DNA of 64,000 bases from Thauera sp. (GTDB lineage Bacteria > Pseudomonadota > Gammaproteobacteria > Burkholderiales > Rhodocyclaceae), in contig JACKMB010000001.1 of NCBI GenBank assembly GCA_024235615.1, positions 186,001-250,000 on the forward strand. The letters are read 5' to 3'. Below are positions 48,415 through 56,800 of this stretch, in pieces; within the stretch, counting starts at the first letter, position 1; every line of letters begins with the position of its first letter. Under the pieces are notes generated by a model. The model was given only the letters and a program-made list of their open reading frames with translations, searched no databases and had not been told where the DNA came from. The translations under genes and the position numbers were made by a program.

Positions 48415-49523
48415 AGATCTTCAAGCTGCCCGACCTGGGCGAAGGACTGCAGGAAGCCGAGATCGTCGAATGGCACGTCAAGGCGGGCGACGAGATCGCC
48501 GCCGACCAGCCGCTGGTCTCGGTCGAGACCGCCAAGGCGATCGTGGACATCCCCTCCCCCTACGACGGCCGCGTCGCCAAACTGTACGGCGAGGCCGGCC
48601 AGCTGGTGCATGTGGGCGCCCCGCTCGCCGGCTTCGAGGGCGGCGCCGAGACTGCCGACACCGGCACCGTGGTCGGCGAGATGCAGGTCGGCCAGGAGGT
48701 GCGCGCCGAAGCGCCGGCCGCGCTCACGCCCGCCGCCCACGGCGGCCCGGCGATCCGCGCGACTCCGGCGGTGCGCGCGCTCGCCCGCCAGCTCAAGGTC
48801 GAGCTCGAGATGGTCACGCCCTCGGGCGCCGACGGCGTGATCACGCGCGAGGACGTGCAGCGCGCCGCGCGCGTCCTCGCCGAGGCTGGCCCTGCCGAGC
48901 CGCTGCGCGGCGTGCGCCGGGCGATGGCGCAGAACATGAGCCTGGCGCAGAGCGAGGTCGCCGGCGCCACGGTGATCGACGATGCGGTGATCCACGCCTG
49001 GGCGCCGGGCACCGACGTCACCGTGCGCCTCATCCGCGCCCTCGTCGCCGGCTGCCGCGCCGCGCCGGCGCTCAACGCCTGGTACGAGAGCCACGCGATG
49101 GCACGCCGGCTGGTGCCGCAGGTGCATGTGGGCATCGCGGTCGACCTGCCCGACGGGCTCTTCGTGCCGGTGCTGCGCGACGTCGCCAACCGTAGCCCGG
49201 ACGACCTGCGCCAGGGCCTGGAGCGCATGCGCGCCGACGTCAAGGCGAGGAAGATCCCGCCCGAGGAGATGCGCGGCCACACCATCACGCTGTCCAACTT
49301 CGGCATGATCGGCGGCAAGTACGCCTCGCCGCTGGTGGTGCCGCCCACGGTCGCCATCCTCGGCGCCGGGCGGGTGCACGAGCAGGTGCGCGCGGTCGAC
49401 GGCGCCTCGGCGGTGCGCCGCGTGCTGCCGCTGAGCCTGTCGTTCGATCACCGCGTGGTGACCGGCGGCGAGGCGGCACGCTTCCTGACGGCGGTGATCG
49501 AGGATCTCGAACGCGCCGACTGA
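48411..49523 (+). CDS. Dihydrolipoamide acyltransferase E2 with altered active-site motif
   Basis: 370 residues. One lipoyl domain (1-76, lipoyl-Lys42 in ETAKA), a peripheral-subunit-binding domain (about 115-152) and the catalytic domain (165-370). The catalytic His347 is kept in SFDHRVVTGGEAARF, but position 351 of the HxxxDG motif is Thr instead of Asp. Some bacterial E2 proteins carry this change, so it does not prove loss of activity. The ATG overlaps the pdhB stop. Confidence 0.9.
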   Translation: MKIFKLPDLGEGLQEAEIVEWHVKAGDEIAADQPLVSVETAKAIVDIPSPYDGRVAKLYGEAGQLVHVGAPLAGFEGGAETADTGTVVGEMQVGQEVRAEAPAALTPAAHGGPAIRATPAVRALARQLKVELEMVTPSGADGVITREDVQRAARVLAEAGPAEPLRGVRRAMAQNMSLAQSEVAGATVIDDAVIHAWAPGTDVTVRLIRALVAGCRAAPALNAWYESHAMARRLVPQVHVGIAVDLPDGLFVPVLRDVANRSPDDLRQGLERMRADVKARKIPPEEMRGHTITLSNFGMIGGKYASPLVVPPTVAILGAGRVHEQVRAVDGASAVRRVLPLSLSFDHRVVTGGEAARFLTAVIEDLERAD

Positions 49524-49530
49524 GGCTAGC

Positions 49531-52185
49531 TCAGCGCGGCGCCCGTGTCGCTCGGGCGTCGAGGAAGCCCTCCAGCGCGGCGATCGGCTGCGGGGCGCTG
49601 AAGAGGTAGCCCTGATAGGCGGAGCAGCCGTTTCCGGCGAGGAACTCGCGCTGCTCCGCGGTCTCCACGCCCTCCGCGATCACGCGCAGGCCGAGGTTCT
49701 CCGCCAGCACGATGATCATGCGCGCGATCGCGGCGTCGTTCGGATCCACCAGGATGTCGCGCACGAAGCTGCGGTCGATCTTGAGCTGGTCGAGCGGCAG
49801 GCGCTTGAGGTAGGCGAGCGAGGAATAGCCGGTCCCGAAATCGTCCAGCGAGAAGCCCACGCCGCGCGCCTTGAGCGCTTCCATCTTCGCGCTCACCTTG
49901 TCGATGTCGGTCACGAGAGAGCTCTCGGTGAGCTCCAGGTCGAGCCGGCGCGGATCGGCCCCCGCATGCTCGAGCGCGGCGACCACGCCGGCGACGAAGT
50001 CCTCATGCAGGAACTGGCGCGCGCTGACATTGACCGAGATCACCAGCCGGCTGTGCTGCGGGTGCTCCGCCCACGCCGCCAGCTGCGCGCAGGCGGCCTC
50101 GAGCACCCAGCGTCCGAGCGGAAGAATCAAGCCGCACTCCTCGGCGAGCGGAATGAACTCGTCCGGCGGCACCAGGCCCCGCACCGGGTGCTGCCAGCGC
50201 ACCAGCGCCTCCAGGCCGAGCACCGTCCCGTCCGCAGCGACCTGTGGCTGGTAATGCAACACGAACTGGCGCTGCTCCAGCGCGACCCACAGCCCGGCCT
50301 CGACGTCGGCACGGGCGTGCACGTCGGCCTGCATCGAGGGATCAAAGAAGCACACCGCGTTGCGTCCGCCGAGCTTGGCCCGGTACATCGCCATGTCGGC
50401 GCGTCGGAGGGGCTCGTCGACCGGCTCGTCGGCCAGCTCGCCGAAGAGGCTCACGCCGATGCTCACCGACGTGCGATGTTCCGAACTGCCGAGCTGGAAA
50501 CGCTGGTTCAGCGCCGCGAGGATCTTGTTGCCCACCGCCGAGGCCTGCTCCGCCGCCTCGCGCCCGTCCCCGGCCAGCGCCTCCAGCATGACGATGAACT
50601 CGTCGCCACCGAGCCGGGCCACGGTGTCGTCCTTGCGCACGCAGCGCGCGAGGATCGCGGCGACCTGCACGAGCAGCCGGTCCCCCTCCTGATGGCCGAC
50701 GGTGTCGTTGACCGCCTTGAAGTTGTCGAGGTCGATGAAGAGCAAGGCGCCCACCGTCCCGTCCCGCGCGCAGCTCGCCTGTGCGCGCTCCAGCCTCTCC
50801 ATCAGCAGCCGCCGGTTGGGCAGCCCGGTGAGGAAGTCGAAGTAGGCCAGCTTCCTAACCTCGGCCTCCACCGACTTGCGCGCGGAGATGTCGCGCGCCG
50901 AGTTGAACAGCACCGTCCGGCCGTCCACCTCGAGCGGGAACGAGGTCACCTCGACCGGGTACGCGCTCCCGTCCTTGCGGCGATGCGCCGTCTCGAAGGT
51001 GTGCACTTCGCTCGACGCGAACAGCTCGCTCATCCGCGCGCGTAGCGCGTCCTCCGAATGGCAGGCATCCCAGCTCCCGACCTGCATGCCGACCACCTCG
51101 CTGCGCGATCGCCCGAGCATGCGGCAGAAGGCGTCGCTGGCCTCGATGACGGCGCCGTCGGCATCGGTGATGTGAATGCCGTCGCTGGCATTCTGCAGCA
51201 GGATGCGGCTGCGTTCGTTGGCACGGTTGTTCGCGGCGACCAGCCGGTAGAGGAGCCAGGCCGCCAGCCCGGTCACACCGAGGAAGAGCACCCACAGCAG
51301 CATCGCCTTGCCGACGTCCTCCCGCCACTGGGCGAGGTAGTCCTTCTCGCCCCAGCCGACGACCACGAAGGCCGGCAGGCGCTCGAGCCGGCGGTAGGCG
51401 TTGATCCGCGCCACGCCATCGGCCGTTCGGGCGCTGTAGAAGGACTGCGCGCGGACCTCGGAGGCGACGATCTCGCTCAGCTCGAGGGAGCCGCCGCGCC
51501 CGCCGATCACCCCGGCCGGGGCATCGAGACGCGGCCAGCGCGCGACCAAGGTCATGTCGAGGTCCCGCACCAGCGCGATCCCGTGCGGCCCGAGCTGCAG
51601 GCCCGAGAGCAGGCGCTGGAAGTGATCGGCCGGCACGGCTGCGGTGACGACGCCGGCGAAGTCGCCCTCGGGCGTGTTGTAGCGGCGCGAGAACACGACG
51701 ATCCAGGTGTTGGCGATGCGCCCGTGCAGCAGCTTGCTCGCCCGGGTCTCGCCGTCGTTCAGCTCACGATGATCGCGAAAGAACGGACGGTCGGCATAGC
51801 TCGTGCGCGTCTCGGAGGTGACCCGGTCGCCGAGCACAACGGTTCCCGCGGAGTCGCTCACGCGCACCTGGGCCGTCTGCGACAGCCCGTCCCGATGCAG
51901 GACGATCGCCGAGTCGAAATCGTCGCGCTGCAGCCGGCCCTTTTCGCGCAACTCGCGCTCGACCCGAAGCTGGACCCCGCGCAGCATCAGATCGATCTCG
52001 CGCACCGAGGAGCTGACGCTCTGGTCGAGCAGCAGGGCCAGGTTCTCGACCGTGGTGCGCACCTCGCGCTCCTTGCGGGACTTCGCCTCCAGCATCGCAT
52101 AACCCAGCAGTCCTGCGATGAACAGGTTGAGCGCCAGCACCGTGGCGATCAGTCCCCCGAGGATCTTCCTGCTGTCGTGCTGCAT
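49531..52185 (-). CDS. Cyclic di-GMP enzyme: dCache-like sensor - PAS - GGDEF - EAL
   Basis: 884 residues. A first helix (about 10-31), a periplasmic double-Cache-like sensor up to a second helix near 290-312, then PAS, GGDEF (526-530, intact) and EAL (EAL at 659-661, plus DDFGTGYSSL). Both catalytic motifs are intact, so it could make or break cyclic di-GMP, or one domain could be regulatory. ATG at 52185 with AGGCGGAC upstream; the longer frame upstream is not coding. It is convergent with the E2 gene, 7 bases between stops. Confidence 0.9.
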   Translation of the reverse strand: MQHDSRKILGGLIATVLALNLFIAGLLGYAMLEAKSRKEREVRTTVENLALLLDQSVSSSVREIDLMLRGVQLRVERELREKGRLQRDDFDSAIVLHRDGLSQTAQVRVSDSAGTVVLGDRVTSETRTSYADRPFFRDHRELNDGETRASKLLHGRIANTWIVVFSRRYNTPEGDFAGVVTAAVPADHFQRLLSGLQLGPHGIALVRDLDMTLVARWPRLDAPAGVIGGRGGSLELSEIVASEVRAQSFYSARTADGVARINAYRRLERLPAFVVVGWGEKDYLAQWREDVGKAMLLWVLFLGVTGLAAWLLYRLVAANNRANERSRILLQNASDGIHITDADGAVIEASDAFCRMLGRSRSEVVGMQVGSWDACHSEDALRARMSELFASSEVHTFETAHRRKDGSAYPVEVTSFPLEVDGRTVLFNSARDISARKSVEAEVRKLAYFDFLTGLPNRRLLMERLERAQASCARDGTVGALLFIDLDNFKAVNDTVGHQEGDRLLVQVAAILARCVRKDDTVARLGGDEFIVMLEALAGDGREAAEQASAVGNKILAALNQRFQLGSSEHRTSVSIGVSLFGELADEPVDEPLRRADMAMYRAKLGGRNAVCFFDPSMQADVHARADVEAGLWVALEQRQFVLHYQPQVAADGTVLGLEALVRWQHPVRGLVPPDEFIPLAEECGLILPLGRWVLEAACAQLAAWAEHPQHSRLVISVNVSARQFLHEDFVAGVVAALEHAGADPRRLDLELTESSLVTDIDKVSAKMEALKARGVGFSLDDFGTGYSSLAYLKRLPLDQLKIDRSFVRDILVDPNDAAIARMIIVLAENLGLRVIAEGVETAEQREFLAGNGCSAYQGYLFSAPQPIAALEGFLDARATRAPR

Positions 52186-52399
52186 GTGTCCGCCTGACGA
52201 TTTCCTTGAGCATTCGCCGAGTTGATGACGGCATGCCGCCCCGTATCGGGGCGTAATTGTAATCGCCCCGCCTGCGGATGCTCCATCCCGGGCACCATCT
52301 ACGCGCGGCGAGCCCCGCAGCTTCGCGGCGGAGACGAAGCCCTTGGCGATGAAGTGCGCTGTCGATGAAGCTCGCCTGCAGCGGACGGCTTCGCGGCGG

Positions 52400-52405
52400 T
52401 ATAAT
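52400..52405 (+). promoter_or_regulatory. TATAAT -10 box of prfB
   Basis: A perfect TATAAT lies 34 bases before the prfB ATG. No good -35 box is found at 16-18 bases, so this is only a partial promoter call. Confidence 0.45.
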
Positions 52406-52438
52406 GCGCGGTTTTCCAGATTCCGCCGGAGCCTCGCC

Positions 52439-53543
52439 ATGGAAGCCGAACGCCAGAACGCCATTGCCGAAAAACTCGCCGACCTCGCCGCCCGCGGTCG
52501 CGAACTACGGAGGTATCTTTGACTACGATGAGAAAGCATCGAAGCTCGAAGAGGTAAACCGCGCACTGGAAGACCCGGCGGTGTGGAACAACGCCGAGCG
52601 CGCGCAGGAGCTCGGCAAGGAGAAGCGTCAGCTCGAGGACGTGGTGCTGACGCTGCAAGAGATCGACGCGCAGTCGCGCGACCTCAAGGATCTCTTCGAA
52701 CTCGCCGAGGCCGAGGACGACGACGACACCTTCGAGGCGGTCGAGGCCGACCTCGTCGAGTTGCAGGGCGCGATCGAGAAGCTCGAGTTCCGCCGCATGT
52801 TCAGCAACCCGATGGACCCCAACAACTGCTTCATCGAGATCCAGGCCGGCGCCGGCGGCACCGAGGCGCAGGACTGGGCGGGCATGCTCGAGCGCATGTA
52901 CCTGCGCTACGGCGAAAAGAAGGGCTTCAGCGTCGAGCTGATGGAAGAGACCGAGGGCGAGGTCGCGGGCATCAAGAACTGCACGATCAAGTTCTCCGGC
53001 GAATACGCCTACGGCTACCTGCGCACCGAGACCGGTATCCACCGCCTGGTGCGCAAGTCGCCGTTCGACTCCAACGCGCGCCGCCACACCAGCTTTACCT
53101 CGGTGTTCGTGTATCCCGAGGTCGACGACTCGATCGAGATCGAGATCAACCCCGCCGACCTGCGCATCGACACCTACCGCGCCTCCGGCGCCGGCGGCCA
53201 GCACATCAACAAGACCGACTCCGCGGTGCGCATCACCCACGAGCCCACCGGCATCGTCGTGCAGTGCCAGAACGACCGCTCGCAGCACAAGAACAAGGCC
53301 GAGGCCATGTCGATGCTGAAGGCGCGCCTTTACGAGGCCGAGCTGCGCAAGCGCCAGTCCGAGCAGCAGAAGCTGGAAGACTCCAAGAGCGACATCGGCT
53401 GGGGTCACCAGATCCGCAGCTACGTGCTCGACCAGTCGCGCATCAAGGACCTGCGCACCAACTACGAGGTCGGCAACACCCAGGCCGTGCTCGACGGCGA
53501 CCTCGACGACTTCATCGGCGCCAGCCTCAAGCAGGGCGTCTGA
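52439..53543 (+). CDS. prfB: Peptide chain release factor 2 (programmed +1 frameshift)
   Basis: 367 residues after frameshifting. Reading starts at the ATG 52439, runs 27 codons to CTT (52517-52519) and meets an in-frame TGA (52520-52522). A +1 shift at CTT-T continues as GAC from 52521 to the stop at 53543. The stop-recognition SPF (207-209) and the catalytic GGQ (252-254) are present. RF2 reads UGA and UAA; low RF2 favours the shift, so the gene controls its own level. It is not a pseudogene. Confidence 0.97.
52507..52523 (+). promoter_or_regulatory. RF2 autoregulatory +1 frameshift site
   Basis: ACGGAGGTATCTTTGAC: a Shine-Dalgarno-like GGAGG three bases before the CTT-TGA-C slip site, the same spacing as in the E. 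coli site (AGGGGGTATCTTTGAC). Slipping is triggered when RF2 is scarce. Confidence 0.95.
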
Positions 53544-53572
53544 GCTCGCTACCGACCGGCATTGAGCCCACG

Positions 53573-53636
53573 TTCGCGGGCAAGCCCACTCCCACGGCGA
53601 TCGCTGCGGCCTTGTGGGAGCGGGCTTGTCCGCGAA
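53573..53636. repeat. REP hairpin of the GTGGGAGCGGGCTTG family
   Basis: TTCGCGGGCAAGCCCACTCC-CAC (53573-53595) and its inverted partner GTGGGAGCGGGCTTGTCCGC-GAA (53614-53636) match 21 of 23 bases. This differs in its core from the TAGGAGCGCCGGC family elsewhere and resembles REPs common in Pseudomonas. Only one full copy and one half-site (6592-6614) are in the window. Confidence 0.85.
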
Positions 53637-53670
53637 ACTGCCGATCGGCGCCTGCAAGATCCGATGATCG

Positions 53671-54942
53671 ATGACTGATCCCTTCCTCTCCGACTTCCTC
53701 GCCGCGGGCGTGGACGCCGACGAAGTGCCCGAGCTCGCGGCGCTGAACGCCGCGCGCCCGCTGCTCGACGCCTTCATCACGCTGTTCCGCGGCACCGAGG
53801 CCGAGGTGCTGATGCGCCTGCTGGTGCTGCGCGAGATCGGCCGCGAGGCCGACGCGCCGCGCTGGGCGCCCGAGGCGCTGCGCGCGCGCTTCACCTACCT
53901 CGACGCGGTCAAGCTCGAGACGGTGTTGAAGCGCCTGCGCGACAACGGCCTGCTCGCCATCGGCGAGGACGGCCACTACGCGCTCTCCGACCACGGCCGC
54001 AACGCGGTGGCGGCAATCGCGATGCTGCTGCGCTTCGGCGAGGAGGAGGACGCCGAGCTCGGCTTCCTCACCGCCCAGCTCGCCGGCCTGCAGGCGGTGG
54101 GCGGCATCACCGCCGAGTCGCTCGGCCACCTGCTCTCCAAGCTCAACGACCTCACCTGGCACTTCGAGGAGGCGATCGCCTCCGGCTCCGAGTTCCGCAT
54201 CCTCGACGCCCGCCGTCGCCTGTCGGCCAATGGGCGCTGGCTGGAGCGCGGCACCGAGCTCCTCAACAGGCTGCTCGCCGACCCCGAGGTCGACTTCGAC
54301 ATCGCCCGCATCGCGCAGCGCATCGGCCTGGCGCAGTCGCGCCTGGCGCGCGCCGACGCCTCCTTCCAGCGCGCGCTCAACAAGATCGAGGCGCAGCGCG
54401 TGACGCTGGGCGCCTCGGGCATCTCGTCCTCGGACGTCGCCGCCTGGCTGCGCGGGCTCGACGCGGCCGCGATCGCCACGCTTGCGGCCGAGGCCTGCGC
54501 GAGCGTGCCCGAGCTGCCGCTGCTCGCTGGCGGGCACGAGCTGCTCGACCGCGCAGAGGCCTTGCTCGAAGGCGGCGGCACCGCCACCGCGGCCGACACC
54601 ACCCTACCCCCGGCCGACGAGGCCGCGACCGGCTTCGCCCCCCAGGCCGAGGATCTGCGCCTGCTCGAACACTTCACCCACCGCCTCGAGGCCCTGCCCG
54701 CGCCGCAACCGCTGCACCGCATCATCGCGGGCGGCGGCTTCGCACCGGCGAGCTACCGCCTGTCGCTGCTCGCCCTGCTCGCCGACGGCGCCGAGAGCGG
54801 TCCCGAGGAGGGCCCCGTGGGCAGCTTCATGCGCCTGCCGCTGGAGGTCGAGTTCGGCGACACGCTGACCGCGGTCGGCGAGGACGAGATCGCCGCGATG
54901 ACGCTCGGCGAGGTGCGCCCGCGCGCCGCCGCCCCGGCCTGA
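53671..54942 (+). CDS. mksF: MksF/JetA-type kleisin subunit of an SMC-like condensin
   Basis: 423 residues. The N-terminal part is a winged-helix region (DAVKLETVLKRLRDNGLLAI, then EDGHYALSDHGRNAVAA), the middle is helical, and the C-terminus holds a small domain (about 330-415). No enzyme motif. The order kleisin, small winged-helix protein, SMC-like ATPase is that of MksFEB/MukFEB and of JetABC. Its role is to close the ATPase ring around DNA. Identification rests on domain pattern and neighbours, not on strong sequence identity. Separated by 15 bases from the next gene. Confidence 0.75.
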   Translation: MTDPFLSDFLAAGVDADEVPELAALNAARPLLDAFITLFRGTEAEVLMRLLVLREIGREADAPRWAPEALRARFTYLDAVKLETVLKRLRDNGLLAIGEDGHYALSDHGRNAVAAIAMLLRFGEEEDAELGFLTAQLAGLQAVGGITAESLGHLLSKLNDLTWHFEEAIASGSEFRILDARRRLSANGRWLERGTELLNRLLADPEVDFDIARIAQRIGLAQSRLARADASFQRALNKIEAQRVTLGASGISSSDVAAWLRGLDAAAIATLAAEACASVPELPLLAGGHELLDRAEALLEGGGTATAADTTLPPADEAATGFAPQAEDLRLLEHFTHRLEALPAPQPLHRIIAGGGFAPASYRLSLLALLADGAESGPEEGPVGSFMRLPLEVEFGDTLTAVGEDEIAAMTLGEVRPRAAAPA

Positions 54943-54957
54943 GCCACCAGGATTTCC

Positions 54958-55668
54958 ATGGAACACGAACTCAAGACCCTCACCGCGCGCCTGCTCGCGC
55001 AGCGCTGGCTGCCGCGCAGCGACCGCCTGGTGCGGCGTGCGCTGGTGGACGAGACCTTCCGCCTCGAGCTCGACCGCCGCCTCGCCGACGTCGGCCTGCG
55101 CCTGCTCGACAACCCCTACGCCGCCCACGTCGGCGTCGCGCTGCAGCCCGAACTGGCCGAGCCGGTGTTCGGCGCCGGGCGCGAGTACGCCGCCAGCAAC
55201 CTGGGCCTGACCCGCGACGAGATCGCGCTGCTGGTCATCCTCTGGGCGCTGATCGTGCTGCCCAAGCGCGAGCGCCAGGTCACCCGGCGCGAGCTGGTCG
55301 ACGACGGTCAGACCGACCTCTTCGGCGGCGACAAGCCAGTGGCGCACGGCGACGCGGTCTCGGGCACGCTCACCGAGGCCTCGCTGATCGCCGACTTCGG
55401 CCCGCGCCTGGGTGGCCGCACCAAGGTGCGCAACTTCATGCTCGGCAAGCTCGCCCGCCTCGGCTTCATCGAGCGCCGCAACGGCCTCATCACCGAGGGC
55501 CCGCTGCTCGACCTCGCCCTCGACTACCGCGTGATGGCCGACCGCATCATCCACGGCACCCTGGGCGAGATCCTCGACGCCGCCGGCCACCCGCCGCCCG
55601 CGCACAACGCCTTCGAGCTCGCCGAGGTCCTGCCCGACGAGGCCGAAGCCCTCGACGAGGAAGGCTGA
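54958..55668 (+). CDS. mksE: MksE/JetB-type condensin subunit
   Basis: 236 residues. Winged-helix pattern: RDEIALLVILWALIVLPKRE and KVRNFMLGKLARLGFIERRN, as in MukE-like proteins, and an acidic C-terminal tail. It should bind the kleisin and modulate the ATPase. trmA follows after four bases, so translation is probably coupled. Family match is by pattern and position. Confidence 0.75.
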   Translation: MEHELKTLTARLLAQRWLPRSDRLVRRALVDETFRLELDRRLADVGLRLLDNPYAAHVGVALQPELAEPVFGAGREYAASNLGLTRDEIALLVILWALIVLPKRERQVTRRELVDDGQTDLFGGDKPVAHGDAVSGTLTEASLIADFGPRLGGRTKVRNFMLGKLARLGFIERRNGLITEGPLLDLALDYRVMADRIIHGTLGEILDAAGHPPPAHNAFELAEVLPDEAEALDEEG

Positions 55669-55672
55669 ACCC

Positions 55673-56779
55673 ATGCCCCTGCCCCACATCGACCCCGCGC
55701 GCTACGAGGACCAGCTCGCCGCCAAGCTCGACCGCTACCGCACCGACTTCGCCGAGTTCCACCTGCCCGAGCCTGCGGTCTTCCGCTCCGCGCCGCTGCA
55801 CTACCGCCTGCGCGCCGAGTTCCGCCTATGGCATCACGAAGGCCGCATCGACTACGCGATGTTCGACAGCGCCGATCCGAAGCAGCCCATCCTGCTCGAG
55901 ACCTTCCCCGCCGCCGCCGAACCCATCGCCACCCTGATGCCGCGGCTGCGCGACGCACTCAAGGCGAGCGAGCCGCTGCGGCGCAAGATCTTCCAGGTCG
56001 AGTTCCTCGCCACCCTGAGCGGCGAGTGCCTGGTGAGCCTGGTCTACCACCGCCCGCTCGACGAGGCCTGGGAGGCCGCCGCGCGCGCGCTCGCCGCCGC
56101 GCTGGACATCCAGCTCATCGGCCGCAGCCGCAAGCAGAAGATCGTGCTCGATCGCGACTGGGTGCAGGAGGTGCTCGAGGTCGATGGTCTGGCCCTGCGC
56201 TACCAGCAGTTCGAAGGCAGCTTCACTCAGCCCAACGGCGGCGTGAACCAGCACATGCTGGGCTGGGCGCGCGCGCAGGCGAAGGCCGTGGGCGCGCGCC
56301 CGCAAGGCCCGGGCGACCTGCTCGAGCTCTACTGCGGCAACGGCAACTTCACCGTCGCGCTCGCGCCCTTGTTCGGCCGCGTGCTCGCCACCGAGATGAG
56401 CAAGACCTCGGTGCGCGCGGCGAACACCAACCTCGCCGACAACAATGTAGCCAACGTGACCATGGTGCGCATGGCGAGCGAGGAGATCAGCGACGCGCTC
56501 GCCGGCGGGCGCGAGTACCGCCGCATGGCGGGCGTGGACCTGGCCGGCTACCGCTTCTCCACGCTCTTCGTCGATCCGCCGCGCGCCGGCCTCGACGAGG
56601 GCACGATCGCGCTGGCGAGGGGTTTCGACCACATCCTCTACATCTCCTGCAACCCGGAGACCCTGCGCGCCAACGTCGCCGCGCTCGCCGCCACCCACCG
56701 CATCGCCGCCGCCGCAGCCTTCGACCAGTTCCCCTACACCCACCACCTCGAGTGCGGGCTGCTGCTGCAGCGGCGCTGA
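55673..56779 (+). CDS. trmA: tRNA (uracil-54-C5)-methyltransferase TrmA
   Basis: 368 residues, the TrmA length without an RlmC/RlmD-type iron-sulfur or TRAM extension. SAM motif LELYCGNGNFT, VDPPRAGLD and the nucleophile in YISCNPETL are intact. It forms m5U54 (ribothymidine) in the T-loop of tRNA. It sits between mksE and mksB with tight spacing (4 and 21 bases), so it is expressed with the condensin, which is unusual for a tRNA-modification gene. Confidence 0.95.
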   Translation: MPLPHIDPARYEDQLAAKLDRYRTDFAEFHLPEPAVFRSAPLHYRLRAEFRLWHHEGRIDYAMFDSADPKQPILLETFPAAAEPIATLMPRLRDALKASEPLRRKIFQVEFLATLSGECLVSLVYHRPLDEAWEAAARALAAALDIQLIGRSRKQKIVLDRDWVQEVLEVDGLALRYQQFEGSFTQPNGGVNQHMLGWARAQAKAVGARPQGPGDLLELYCGNGNFTVALAPLFGRVLATEMSKTSVRAANTNLADNNVANVTMVRMASEEISDALAGGREYRRMAGVDLAGYRFSTLFVDPPRAGLDEGTIALARGFDHILYISCNPETLRANVAALAATHRIAAAAAFDQFPYTHHLECGLLLQRR

Positions 56780-56800
56780 ACCTCACCGCGACCCCGGCCC

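Noticed and set aside
52439-53543. prfB as a frameshifted pseudogene
   Set aside because: The break coincides exactly with the conserved RF2 programmed frameshift sequence, and the rest of the protein is intact.
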